A stretch of 64,000 bases of DNA. Source: Candidatus Poribacteria bacterium. Lineage in GTDB: Bacteria > Poribacteria > WGA-4E > WGA-3G. The notes under the pieces were generated by a model. That model saw only the letters and a list, made by a program, of their open reading frames with translations. It searched no databases and was not told the DNA's origin. The stretch's first letter is position 1; the number at the start of each line of letters is the position of its first letter. Shown here piece by piece: positions 27,141 through 35,289 of the stretch. A program made the translations under genes and the position numbers. The DNA lies in contig PYIY01000212.1 in NCBI GenBank assembly GCA_003635195.1, positions 17,937 to 81,936 on the forward strand. Reading direction: 5' to 3'.

Positions 27141-27152
27141 TCTCTTTCTCCT

Positions 27153-27830
27153 TTATTGAATATCGAAGTTTGAACGCCAGTTCTTGTAGGCACCTGCCTC
27201 AGGGGCTTCACTTATAAGCGGCCATCTGAATCTCAACAAATCGTGTGTTCTTGGGGAAATATGTCGCTGTTCCGTGAGAGCACTGATCGGACGTATCAGT
27301 TCATTAAACCTCTCCCAGGCATTGTATAGATTGGGGTTATCATAGTCTTTCCGCATTCTATACTCCGTGATGAGATAGACGCACGCAGCGAGCTCAGCGG
27401 CTTCCGTGTCGTCTGGTGGGAAGGGTGGTAACCTTCCGGCACTCCAGTGTCCGCGGCGTTCTGTTTGTGCCAGCAAAGCCCGCATCGGGTCTGCGGGGAT
27501 GGGTATTGTGACAAAATCTGTCTGCGTTTCTTGCTCATTTTTTTGAGCAAAATCTGCTTGCCTGTTCTGTGGTGTCGTGGTTGTTCCTACTGTTCGTTCT
27601 GTGTGTGGTTCGGCGTGCCAAGTGCCATCCGCGTGGAAGTGTCCACCTGTATCGGTCTCACTCTCTGGCACTTCGGTGGTCGGTTGTTCGCTCGGTTTCT
27701 CCAACGGTTCAACCACCTTGTAAATCTTGATCGGTTCTTTCGGTGGCTGGGTCGTAAGCAGGTAAAGCCCCACGCCTGCTATTGCCACGATAAACACCGA
27801 TAAAGGTAGCCAGTATTTTCGGATAAACAT
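27153..27830 (-). CDS. Membrane-anchored protein with a HFHADGTWHAEPH motif
   Basis: A 225-residue protein with one N-terminal helix (about 7-25) and an extracytoplasmic portion. After a Pro/Glu-rich linker comes a His-rich motif GGHFHADGTWHAEPH (about 62-76), a candidate metal site, and then a helical C-terminal domain with LAACVYLITEYRMRKDYDNP. Function unknown. It is followed 12 bases downstream by the Cys-rich gene. Confidence 0.6.
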   Translation of the reverse strand: MFIRKYWLPLSVFIVAIAGVGLYLLTTQPPKEPIKIYKVVEPLEKPSEQPTTEVPESETDTGGHFHADGTWHAEPHTERTVGTTTTPQNRQADFAQKNEQETQTDFVTIPIPADPMRALLAQTERRGHWSAGRLPPFPPDDTEAAELAACVYLITEYRMRKDYDNPNLYNAWERFNELIRPISALTEQRHISPRTHDLLRFRWPLISEAPEAGAYKNWRSNFDIQ

Positions 27831-27864
27831 TGTTTCTCTCCTTTCGGTTGTTCTCCGTCCGTGT

Positions 27865-28050
27865 TTATCGCCTGTCCGCGTCCGGACAGAGCATCGGTTG
27901 ACACGGCGGGGGTTCTTGTTGGGGTTGACAGATTTCGGGACTTCGGCGACACGGAGTCTGCGCCGCGTTTTTGAGGTGCCGCGCGAAACTTATCGTCGCC
28001 ATGAGTAGAAAGAGCACAATAGGGATCCATCGCAAAACGTGTTTTCGCAT
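27865..28050 (-). CDS. Small secreted or anchored protein
   Basis: A 61-residue product, MRKHVLRWIPIVLFLLMATI followed by a short Cys- and Pro-rich tail (four cysteines: CRRSPEIC and CQPMLC). The ATG follows GGAAGGAG at a good distance. It sits in line with the neighbouring operon genes, with 17- and 34-base gaps. No family recognised. Confidence 0.6.
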   Translation of the reverse strand: MRKHVLRWIPIVLFLLMATISFARHLKNAAQTPCRRSPEICQPQQEPPPCQPMLCPDADRR

Positions 28051-28067
28051 CAGTCAGACACTCCTTC

Positions 28068-28166
28068 CTAACCCAATTCTTTCCATGGGTGAGCCGCTAC
28101 CTGAAAAGGTAAAGCAGCGACTAAAAACAGTAAAATCAAAATACAAGATAAAGCCTTAAGAATCAT
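28068..28166 (-). CDS. 32-residue signal-peptide-like microprotein
   Basis: The frame reads MILKALSCILILLFLVAALP, then FQVAAHPWKELG and a TAG stop. Almost all of it is a signal peptide, and cleavage after VAA would leave HPWKELG. AAGGAAGG lies upstream. It is the first gene of the minus-strand operon and its stop is just before the next gene's ribosome binding site. It could be a secreted peptide, a membrane microprotein or a leader ORF. Confidence 0.45.
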   Translation of the reverse strand: MILKALSCILILLFLVAALPFQVAAHPWKELG

Positions 28167-28380
28167 TTTAAACCACGCCTTCCTTTTTTCCCAAAGAAAA
28201 TCAAGCCATCAATAGGTAACCGAGGCGCAACGCGAACGAGACAACAGTGCTCCCTATTTGTTCCCTCTTTTTACATGAGCGCAACTGTGCTGTTTTGAAA
28301 CCCGTTCCCTCATTTAATTCCTTATCCCGTATCGCGTACCCCTTAATATGTGCTGAAAACACGAAAGTGTCATTTTTTTT

Positions 28381-28749
28381 TTACGTCGTATGCTTGAGCA
28401 TCTTCGCGAGCGCGGCTTTTTCAACTTCTTCTGGAGGTGTGTCCTCTAATGATTGCATATTCAACTTATCCATTTTAGCTTTATCCCGCTTTATCCAATT
28501 AATGCAAAGTCGATTCGCGATGACATAAAGCCATCCTTCAAATCGTTTTGGATCCTCTAATGTCCCAAGTTTTTTGTAGACTTGGATAAAGGTGTCTTGG
28601 GTAATTTCCTCTGCAATATGAAAATCCCCAATTTTCCGCCATATAAGGGCGTGAACACCGTCTTGGTGTTTCCGCATTAATGTGCTGAAAGCCGCGTCGT
28701 CGCCTAATAAAATTCTGCGAATCAGTTGAACATTATCATGTACCATCAA
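28381..28749 (-). CDS. ECF sigma factor lacking region 4
   Basis: This 122-residue protein is closely similar over its length to the N-terminus of the ECF fusion at the end of the window: MMVHDNVQLIRRILLGDD, then KIGDFHIAEEITQDTFIQVY and FEGWLYVIANRLCINW (region 2). The frame then stops at a TAA directly followed by a run of A, before region 4 and before the membrane segment. Nothing resembling region 4 is seen in the next 200 bases. It is either a truncated pseudogene or a region-2-only regulator. An ECF-type promoter motif lies about 185 bases upstream. Confidence 0.8.
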   Translation of the reverse strand: MMVHDNVQLIRRILLGDDAAFSTLMRKHQDGVHALIWRKIGDFHIAEEITQDTFIQVYKKLGTLEDPKRFEGWLYVIANRLCINWIKRDKAKMDKLNMQSLEDTPPEEVEKAALAKMLKHTT

Positions 28750-28931
28750 AATTCTCCCCGCTACAGGTTGAGTTACGGTGATATACTTCTGAATGGCAAA
28801 ATGTACAGGTTCTTAAGATATCAACCCTACTCAAATTCATGAAACCTATTGAAATATGCCCAGCATGTAATGGTATTGGTGTACGTGTATTAAACTAACT
28901 TAAGAGCATCACGCCGCCCTTTTAATTAAAA

Positions 28932-28959
28932 GACACACTTTATTACGGAAAGGGTGCAT
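28932..28959 (-). promoter_or_regulatory. Putative ECF promoter upstream of the region-2-only sigma gene
   Basis: Read on the minus strand: ATGCACCCTTTCC, about 15 bases, then GTGTC followed by TTTTAATTA. This matches sites at 58861 and 61340 (ATGCACCCTTTC, 15-base spacer, CGGATC or CGTATC then TTAATAATTA). It lies within a 310-base gene-free stretch between the sigma gene and the IS remnant. Confidence 0.6.
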
Positions 28960-29045
28960 TTAAGGTTAAAAAAGTAGATGTTTATTTTTTTTTCAATATT
29001 AATTTATGAAGTGCCAACGCTAATTAGGGCCAAAATTCCGTAAAG

Positions 29046-29894
29046 TTAAGACAAGTTTTGTCGCTGAAATTCAGGAGGTGTCAAATGGTTTCCTAACGCC
29101 GAGTGAGGCGTTTTGGGTGATACACCTGCGTGATAAAATGCTTGATGCGTGCTTTCGCCTCGGTTATATCCCCATAGTCACTAAGGTGAACTTCTTCCTT
29201 CTTGAGGGTTCAGATGAGGCGTTCCGCATATCCGTTTTCCCAAGAGTGGCCTCTCTGTGCTAATGAAATCTCAATCCCATGATAGGTGAGGGTGGAGATA
29301 TAGGCACTTGAAAAATACTGCACTCCTTGATCGCTATGGTGGATCTCTGCAATGCTTTGGCGTAAATCCTGTTCTAAGGCTTTCAGGGTCAGAGATGTAT
29401 TCAAATGATGACTTACCTGCCAGCCTCTTATCATGTGAGTGAAGACATCCATGAGCACCGAAACATAGACGAAGTGTCTGTGGAGACGAACAGACGTTAT
29501 ATCGCCAACCCAGACCTGATCGCACCGACAGATGTCAAGGTTCTCAACTTGATTGCCGCAGGGCTGTGCTCTTTGAAGCGATCTCGTGGTTTGACAGGTC
29601 CGTTTGCCAGCGACCGAGAGATTCCCTGCCTTCATCAATCGGGCAACGCGGCGATGCCCAACAGTGTATCCCAGACGCAACAGAATTGCCTGATGTGCCT
29701 ATCCCCATATTCGGATAACGCCTACACAACTTCTCTATTTCCTCTCGGAGCACCTCTTGAGAAAGGTCGCTTTTCGGTTGATAATAGAGACTGATCCGGT
29801 TGAAACCGAGTGTGTCGCAAATCTGTCGAACCGAATAATCGGTCTGCAACGTTTCAAGGAGTTCTCGTTTCTCAAAGGCAGTTAGCTCAACCAA
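29046..29894 (-). pseudogene. IS3-type transposase orfB with several lesions
   Basis: The N-terminal part (MVELTAFEKRELLETLQTDY, HTH_21-like) runs to LCRRYPNMG and then leaves frame; the catalytic part continues in another frame as RLGYTVGHRRVARLMKAG. The rve/DDE core shows Asp in WVGDIT, Asp in VLMDVFTH and Glu in SWENGYAERLI. Downstream, AERLI is followed by an in-frame TGA where Arg is expected, and a further one-base loss before HSALG shifts the C-terminus. At least three lesions exclude function. Confidence 0.85.
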
Positions 29895-30117
29895 GTCGAG
29901 GCTTTTTTATGTCCAACGCCACGGTCAATCTCCCAACGAGCTGCTCAAGGTGAGCAATGCGTTCCGCAGGGTCCTGAGATGCTTTATCAGTGGATCCAAA
30001 GAGAGATGCTGCGTTTTCAACGAGTTGGTGCTTCCACTTTGAGAGCTGGTCTTCGCTGAGGTTATGGCGGAGGACCCCACAGTTCTCCTTGTGAAGTTTC
30101 ACTCCTGAGTGCCTCAA
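29887..30117 (-). pseudogene. IS3-type transposase orfA remnant
   Basis: Only the C-terminal part is recognisable: HNLSEDQLSKWKHQLVENA and a leucine-zipper-like AERIAHLEQLVGRLTVAL. The N-terminal helix-turn-helix is degraded (RHSGVKLHKENCGVL). It overlaps orfB by 8 bases, the usual site of programmed frameshifting in this family. Confidence 0.75.
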
Positions 30118-30342
30118 GAACGATTTACGCCTAATTGTAGCATAAAATGCATTTGTTCCCTGAAAGTTTTAGATTACACCTTATACACATTTTTTACAAG
30201 AGACTCTGCTCGTTTAAATTATATCAAACTGATGCCAAGATATTTTGTTTCCTACCCAGAGTATTTTCGTGTTAAAAATTTTCCTATAAACCTCCGTAAA
30301 ATCCCCTATCAGATTTAGCAACCCAATCATGGGACCGCCCCG

Positions 30343-30371
30343 AAGGGTTCTTTTGTCCAAAGAGAACCCTT
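30343..30371. repeat. Hairpin in the gap before the dehydrogenase gene
   Basis: AAGGGTTCT and AGAACCCTT form a 9-bp stem extended by TTTG/CAAA in the loop. Sequence after it is TTGG, so termination is uncertain. The surrounding 30142-30653 gap is AT-rich and shows no gene. The hairpin belongs to the AAAGGGTTC palindrome group seen elsewhere in the window. Confidence 0.55.
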
Positions 30372-30653
30372 TTGGTCTCAATGAAGTCGTCAACTTTTCA
30401 CCAAAAAAAGTGTGCTGATGCGTCTTACAGATTGATTTATAGTGCCTTTTACTCTAATTATAAACATGAAATCGAAAAAGTTAAGGGTAAATGCGATATT
30501 TTTTTCGGAATTTGACGAAAAATATGCGCTGTGATCGTCCACTGAAGAGTTCTGTCGAAAAAAATAGAGGAGATTAGAGAGGTAGGTTATTTCCGCTTGA
30601 CAACACTGATGGAGGTTTGTAAAATAGCGGGACCCCATACAAGGAGTCTCGTA

Positions 30654-31676
30654 ATGCCGAACTTTACAACAGAAGAACTCACCAAAATTTGCCTTAACGT
30701 CTTCCAAAAATTAAAGGTGCCAGCAGCCGAAGCGGAAATCGTAACCCGTTCCATGGTGGATGCGAATCGCGTCGGACACGATTCACACGGCGTTATTCAC
30801 CTCGCCAAATATGTCCGCGAACTGGAAGCAAGGTTAATTCAGCCCGGTGCCTCAATAGAGACGCTGCATGAATCGGCACCCATTGCGGTGTTAGATGGGA
30901 ATTGGGGGTTTGGTCCGGTGATAGCGACGCGTGCCGTTGAATTGGCGATCGAGAAGGCAAAACAGACAGACATCAGTTCCGTTGCCGTATCGCGATGCAA
31001 TGAGGTGGGTAGATTAGGTGGGTATGCCTGCCTCGCAGCAGATGCAGAAATGATTGGACTACTGATGGCAAACGACCACGGCGGTGGTACATGTGTCGCA
31101 CCGCACGGCGGCGTTGAAGGCAGGCTCTCTACCAACCCAATCGCGTGTGCTGTGCCGATTAAGGGGCAAGATCCGATTGTGTTGGATATGTCCACAAGCG
31201 TTGTTGCATCCGGGAAGATTCGGGTTAAACAGCACCAAGAGGAAGCAGTTCCGCACGGATGGTTGATTGACGCAGAAGGTGAGTCAACGGCAGATGCGAA
31301 CGATTTCTACAGCACGCCACCTGCTGCTATATTGCCGTTTGGCGGGGTGGTTTCAGCACATAAGGGATTTGGTCTGAGCGTTATCGTGGATATTCTGTCC
31401 GGTGCGCTCACGGGTGCTGGATGTAGTCAGAGTGAAGATGCCCGTGTCGGCAACGGATTGTTTGTGATTGTGATTAACGTTGCGAGTTTTAGAGAATTTC
31501 CGGGGTTCAGTGCGGAGATAGAGCGTTTTATCGGGTATCTCAAATCGGCGAAGCCTGCTGCTGGTGTTGACGCAATTCGGATGCCGGGGGAACGCGGTTG
31601 GGAGGAACAACGCAGGCGGGAACGGGAAGGTATTCCGATAGACGCTGAGACGTGGGAGCAAATTCAAGCATTATAG
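30654..31676 (+). CDS. Malate/L-lactate dehydrogenase family oxidoreductase (Ldh_2)
   Basis: The Ldh_2/YlbC-YbiC family contains NAD(P)-dependent oxidoreductases acting on 2-hydroxy or 2-imino acids. Started at the ATG giving MPNFTTEELTKIC, because AAGGAG precedes it; a longer frame from 30597 adds 19 residues. The 340-residue product contains GHDSHGVIHLAKYV with the conserved His, NEVGRLGGYACLAADAEMIG, MANDHGGG and STNPIACAVP. The substrate cannot be told from sequence. It is somewhat shorter between VPHGWLIDAEGE and FGGVVSAHKG than most members. Confidence 0.88.
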   Translation: MPNFTTEELTKICLNVFQKLKVPAAEAEIVTRSMVDANRVGHDSHGVIHLAKYVRELEARLIQPGASIETLHESAPIAVLDGNWGFGPVIATRAVELAIEKAKQTDISSVAVSRCNEVGRLGGYACLAADAEMIGLLMANDHGGGTCVAPHGGVEGRLSTNPIACAVPIKGQDPIVLDMSTSVVASGKIRVKQHQEEAVPHGWLIDAEGESTADANDFYSTPPAAILPFGGVVSAHKGFGLSVIVDILSGALTGAGCSQSEDARVGNGLFVIVINVASFREFPGFSAEIERFIGYLKSAKPAAGVDAIRMPGERGWEEQRRREREGIPIDAETWEQIQAL

Positions 31677-31707
31677 TAAAACCTATCATTAATTGGGCAC
31701 TCTCAAA

Positions 31708-31740
31708 CAGTCTGAATGCCTATAACAGGCATTCAGACTG
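31708..31740. terminator. Bidirectional terminator between convergent genes
   Basis: A perfect 13-bp stem, CAGTCTGAATGCC and GGCATTCAGACTG, with loop TATAACA. It lies between the stops of the dehydrogenase (plus) and ATPase (minus) genes. No long T tract is present on either side, so strength is uncertain. Confidence 0.7.
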
Positions 31741-31760
31741 GCACAAACTGACAGTTTATG

Positions 31761-32852
31761 CTACATAATCAATGAATCACCTGTTTCTGGGTGGAATAGG
31801 TGCGCCTTGTCCATGTTGAAATTGACTGTCAATGATGTATTGTGTTGTGGCATATTGATAAGATCCGATTGTGCAACAAAGTTGTTTTGGTCTGTTCGCA
31901 GATACAAGAGCGCATGATTTCCGAGCGGCTCAACCAGTTCCACCTGTGTCCCAATACTGTTCTTCCCGTTTTCGCCGATATGAATATCCTCGGGTCGGAT
32001 GCCGAGCGTTACAGCGTCTCCGGGAAGTGTGTTCAGTGCCGACTGGAGCTGGCTATTCAGTTCCACCTCAAAGTTCTCAAATCGGAGTGTCGGAGTGCTG
32101 CCATTACTCACAATGTGCGTCTCTATAAAGTTCATCGGTGGCGTGCCGATGAAACCGCCGACGAATTGGTTTGCAGGCTTGTGATAGAGCGTTCCCGGAT
32201 CAGCAATCTGTTGGATTTTCCCCTCATTGAGAACGACGATCTGATCTCCCATCGTCATCGCTTCGACTTGGTCGTGGGTAACGTAGACGATAGTCGCGTT
32301 GAGTCGGTCGTGCAGCCGACTAATCTCCATCCGCATTTGTACGCGCAGCTTCGCATCAAGATTGCTCAACGGTTCATCGAATAGGAACACCTTCGGATGT
32401 CGCACGATTGCCCTGCCAACCGCAACGCGTTGACGTTCACCCCCAGAGAGGTGCTTCGGCTTGCGGTTCAATAGGTGCGAAATGCTCAGAATCTCCGCTG
32501 CCTCTTTGACACGCGTTTCAATCTCCGCTTTTGAATATTTGCGAAGTTTCAACCCGAACGCCATGTTTTTATACACGGTCATGTGTGGGTAGAGGGCGTA
32601 GTTTTGGAAAACCATAGCGATGTCCCTGTCTTTCGGTGGTGTGTCGTTGATGCGTGCGTCGTCGATGTAGATGTTGCCTTCGGTAATCTCCTCCAACCCG
32701 GCAATCATCCGTAGGATTGTCGATTTACCACACCCCGACGGACCGACGAGCACGGTAAACGACTCATCCGGAATCTGAAAGTCTGCCTGTTCAACTGCGA
32801 GGACATCACCATCGTAAATCTTAGTGACATCTTTCAAGGTGACCTGTGCCAT
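31761..32852 (-). CDS. ABC transporter ATP-binding protein, MalK/UgpC type
   Basis: ATPases of this type energise carbohydrate or glycerol-phosphate importers. The start giving MAQVTLKDVTKIYDGD is preferred over an ATG 12 codons upstream whose extra residues (RGVCKPRITKI) derive from a palindromic repeat. The 363-residue product has Walker A GPSGCGKST, the Q-loop FQNYALYPHMTV, signature LSGGERQRVAVGRA, Walker B VFLFDEPLSNLD and switch His THDQVEAM, then a TOBE-type regulatory domain. No permease or binding protein is adjacent, which is usual for shared ATPases. Confidence 0.93.
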   Translation of the reverse strand: MAQVTLKDVTKIYDGDVLAVEQADFQIPDESFTVLVGPSGCGKSTILRMIAGLEEITEGNIYIDDARINDTPPKDRDIAMVFQNYALYPHMTVYKNMAFGLKLRKYSKAEIETRVKEAAEILSISHLLNRKPKHLSGGERQRVAVGRAIVRHPKVFLFDEPLSNLDAKLRVQMRMEISRLHDRLNATIVYVTHDQVEAMTMGDQIVVLNEGKIQQIADPGTLYHKPANQFVGGFIGTPPMNFIETHIVSNGSTPTLRFENFEVELNSQLQSALNTLPGDAVTLGIRPEDIHIGENGKNSIGTQVELVEPLGNHALLYLRTDQNNFVAQSDLINMPQHNTSLTVNFNMDKAHLFHPETGDSLIM

Positions 32853-32860
32853 AATTTTTG

Positions 32861-32887
32861 TAATTCGGGGTTTACAAACCCCTCTCA
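32861..32887. repeat. Palindromic dispersed repeat (GGGGTTTACAAACCCC)
   Basis: A perfect 16-bp palindrome at 32867-32882 followed by TCTCACG. Related copies lie at 44073-44094 and 53150-53172, the latter inside a coding sequence. The position is just upstream of the ATPase start. Confidence 0.75.
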
Positions 32888-32894
32888 CGTTGCT

Positions 32895-35195
32895 TTATTC
32901 TCCCGGACGAAACAGTGTCTCGTCAACTTCAGCGTTCAATTCGATGTCGGTAATCAGGATCTGCCGATATTCCCCGTTCTTTGTGGCACGATGATGTGCG
33001 ACTTTAACGCCATCCACATCTCGAAAATCTTCAAAGAACGCTACCACGTTTTCCACGCCGCCTCCGATCCCAATTTCATAGCTAAACTGGACGATGTAGT
33101 GCGTCTCTTTACTAATGAAGACCTTTAACTTTTTCCCAGAAGGTTGGGTAACGAGGAGAACTTCTGTCGGAATACCCTTTACTTCCTCAGTTCCTGCGTA
33201 TTGCACAGGAATATCACCTTTTGAAAGCATTGGTAAAAGCCAAATCGGTTCTCGGAAGAGACTATCTCTAAAAAAGATAAGAAAAGACGCTACTTCCCCA
33301 GCAGGAACAGGTTTCACCGCGCCATCCGCTAACCGAAATAAAGAATTACCGTCAAAGATTAAACCGCCTCTGTCGCCGTCTACATCCCAATCGCTACGAA
33401 ATTTGTCAGGATAAAAATAGGCTTTAGACCGTCCCTCATCCTGCACATCCCCGTCAGGAAAGTGTTCAAAACTGTGAGATTCTGTTACGATATTTTTCAC
33501 GGCTTGTAGTTTCTCAAGTCCACCGTGCGCAGCGATAGCAGCATCAATAATTTCTCTGACATTCGGTGCCACATTTTGCGCGCCTTCAGATGCGTTGGGC
33601 ACTGGACTTATAGGCGTATCGGCGGGTCGATCAAGATTTTTTTCCACCAATTCAGCAACAGCAGATTCAACATCAAAACCGCCGAGGCTCGCCTTTTGGA
33701 TAATGCCTTCACTGTCAATCAAAAATGCCGTTGGAATTCCCCACACCTTATACAAATTCCTTACGTCGCGGCTTTCATCCCAATAGTGGACCCATGAAAG
33801 TCCTTCTTTCTCAATATAAGCCGCAAGCGGTGCCTCTGACCGATCCAAACTGATACCGATAATCTGAAACTTCTGATTCTTGTGTTTTTCATAAGTCTTC
33901 TTCACTTTAGGCATCTCGGCGATGCAGGGGCCACACCACGTCGCCCAGAAATCAAGAAGTACAACTTGTCCACGATAGTCTTTCAAAGAAAGTTCTTCAC
34001 CTTTCAGATCTGTCACCTGAAAATCTGGTGCCGGTTTACCGATCCACTCACTCGGATCTGTTCTAAGAGGTTTCTGTGACGCTTCTTTTTCAGGCGTTGT
34101 CTCCTGTTTAAGAATCTTTGTTGCAGGTATCGACTGTGATCGCGAGCCATCCTCAAGTGTTTTCGTGGGAGTATCGGTAGGTTTCGCGAGATTTTCTGCC
34201 ACTAATTCAGCGACAGCAGTCTCAAGCCGATAACCGCGAAGGTTTGTCTTGCGGATAACACCTTCACCATCAATCAGAAAGGTTGATGGAATCGCCTGTA
34301 CCTTGTAAAGATTGCTCACCTTACCGATATTGTCCCAATAGTGTACCCATCCGAGTTCCTCTTTCGCAATGTATGCCTCAAGCGGATCCTTCGACCTGTC
34401 AAGACTGATACCGATGATTTGGAACTTCTGATCCTTGTAGTTTTCATAAGTCTTTTTAATGTTGGGTATCTCAGCAATACAAGGCGGACACCATGTCGCC
34501 CAGAAATCAAGCAGTACAACCTGTCCACGGTATTTTTCTAAGGAGAGTGCTGCTCCCTTCAAATCTGTCACCTGAAAATCCAGTGCCGGTTTGCCAATCC
34601 ACTCCCTCGGATTCATTCCGGGTGCCGGACTCGCCCCCGGGGGTTTCGATAATTCGCCCTTTCGCTCAGCTCTGTCCTGTTCGAGAATTTGCGCCGCACG
34701 TTTCGCTTGCGATCGCCCCCCATATTTTGCGTGATTTACCAATTGCTGATAGGCACTGTCTGCTTTGTCGTGCGCACCGAGTTTGTCATACGCCAATCCC
34801 AATTCTAACAGGCAACTTTGAACGTATCGTTCGTTTGGATGCTTATCAATAAGTGCTTCAAAGACTTTAATCCCTTCGTCAACACGCTCCAACTGAACTA
34901 AGGCATTCCCAAGCAGATAATAGACCTCGTCCACGCGTCGGTATTCAGGGTGCGCCGCAACAAAGTCTCTGGATTTCTCGACCAATTTTTCTAAATCTTC
35001 AGATTTCTGCTGCTGTCTGAGGCTTTTATAGATCGCCTTAATTTCCTTATATTTGTCAGCGGGTTTCACTGAATAGGCACCAGCGATGTTAACACAAAAA
35101 CCGATCAGTACAAAACTTGTGAACACACCCATGAGAACACTATGGAAGCTTCTTTTTCCTTTGTGTTGTGAACTTACTTTATCTTGCGAGAACAT
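32895..35195 (-). CDS. TPR protein with two TlpA-type thioredoxin domains and a LolA-like C-terminus
   Basis: A 766-residue envelope protein. Domains: N-terminal signal anchor (about 17-40), TPR-like repeats with VDEVYYLLGNALVQLERVDEGI (about 60-180), a TlpA/AhpC-TSA-type thioredoxin domain with WCPPC at 235-239, a second thioredoxin domain with WCGPC at 420-424, and a C-terminal domain (about 555-766) that resembles outer-membrane lipoprotein-sorting (LolA-like) folds (KAYFYPDKFRSDW, IPTEVLLVTQPSGKKLKVFI). TlpA proteins reduce disulfides outside the cytoplasm. The two thioredoxin modules are clear internal duplicates. Function of the whole is inferred only. Confidence 0.85.
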   Translation of the reverse strand: MFSQDKVSSQHKGKRSFHSVLMGVFTSFVLIGFCVNIAGAYSVKPADKYKEIKAIYKSLRQQQKSEDLEKLVEKSRDFVAAHPEYRRVDEVYYLLGNALVQLERVDEGIKVFEALIDKHPNERYVQSCLLELGLAYDKLGAHDKADSAYQQLVNHAKYGGRSQAKRAAQILEQDRAERKGELSKPPGASPAPGMNPREWIGKPALDFQVTDLKGAALSLEKYRGQVVLLDFWATWCPPCIAEIPNIKKTYENYKDQKFQIIGISLDRSKDPLEAYIAKEELGWVHYWDNIGKVSNLYKVQAIPSTFLIDGEGVIRKTNLRGYRLETAVAELVAENLAKPTDTPTKTLEDGSRSQSIPATKILKQETTPEKEASQKPLRTDPSEWIGKPAPDFQVTDLKGEELSLKDYRGQVVLLDFWATWCGPCIAEMPKVKKTYEKHKNQKFQIIGISLDRSEAPLAAYIEKEGLSWVHYWDESRDVRNLYKVWGIPTAFLIDSEGIIQKASLGGFDVESAVAELVEKNLDRPADTPISPVPNASEGAQNVAPNVREIIDAAIAAHGGLEKLQAVKNIVTESHSFEHFPDGDVQDEGRSKAYFYPDKFRSDWDVDGDRGGLIFDGNSLFRLADGAVKPVPAGEVASFLIFFRDSLFREPIWLLPMLSKGDIPVQYAGTEEVKGIPTEVLLVTQPSGKKLKVFISKETHYIVQFSYEIGIGGGVENVVAFFEDFRDVDGVKVAHHRATKNGEYRQILITDIELNAEVDETLFRPGE

Positions 35196-35289
35196 TTTAT
35201 TTTACCTCCTCAAATTCGTTGAACCTACCTGTTTGAATTTGTGCGTTTGTAGAAACATTTGATGAGAACCTCGCCAGCGAAAAGGGGAT

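Larger units (their letters stand above)
29020..30141 (-). mobile_element. Decayed IS3-family insertion sequence
   Basis: The segment holds orfA and orfB remnants of an IS3-type transposase in the usual order with an 8-base overlap. Candidate degenerate ends are GCTAATTAGGGCC on the left and, read inward, GCTACAATTAGGC on the right. No clear target duplication was found. Several lesions make it inactive. Confidence 0.7.

Noticed and set aside
27779..28030. An 83-codon minus-strand frame overlapping two operon genes
   Set aside because: The neighbouring frame at 27865-28050 has a signal peptide and ribosome binding site; this one is its shadow.
29078..29263. Plus-strand frames across the IS remnant
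   Set aside because: They are shadows of the minus-strand transposase remnant, which shows the DDE motifs.
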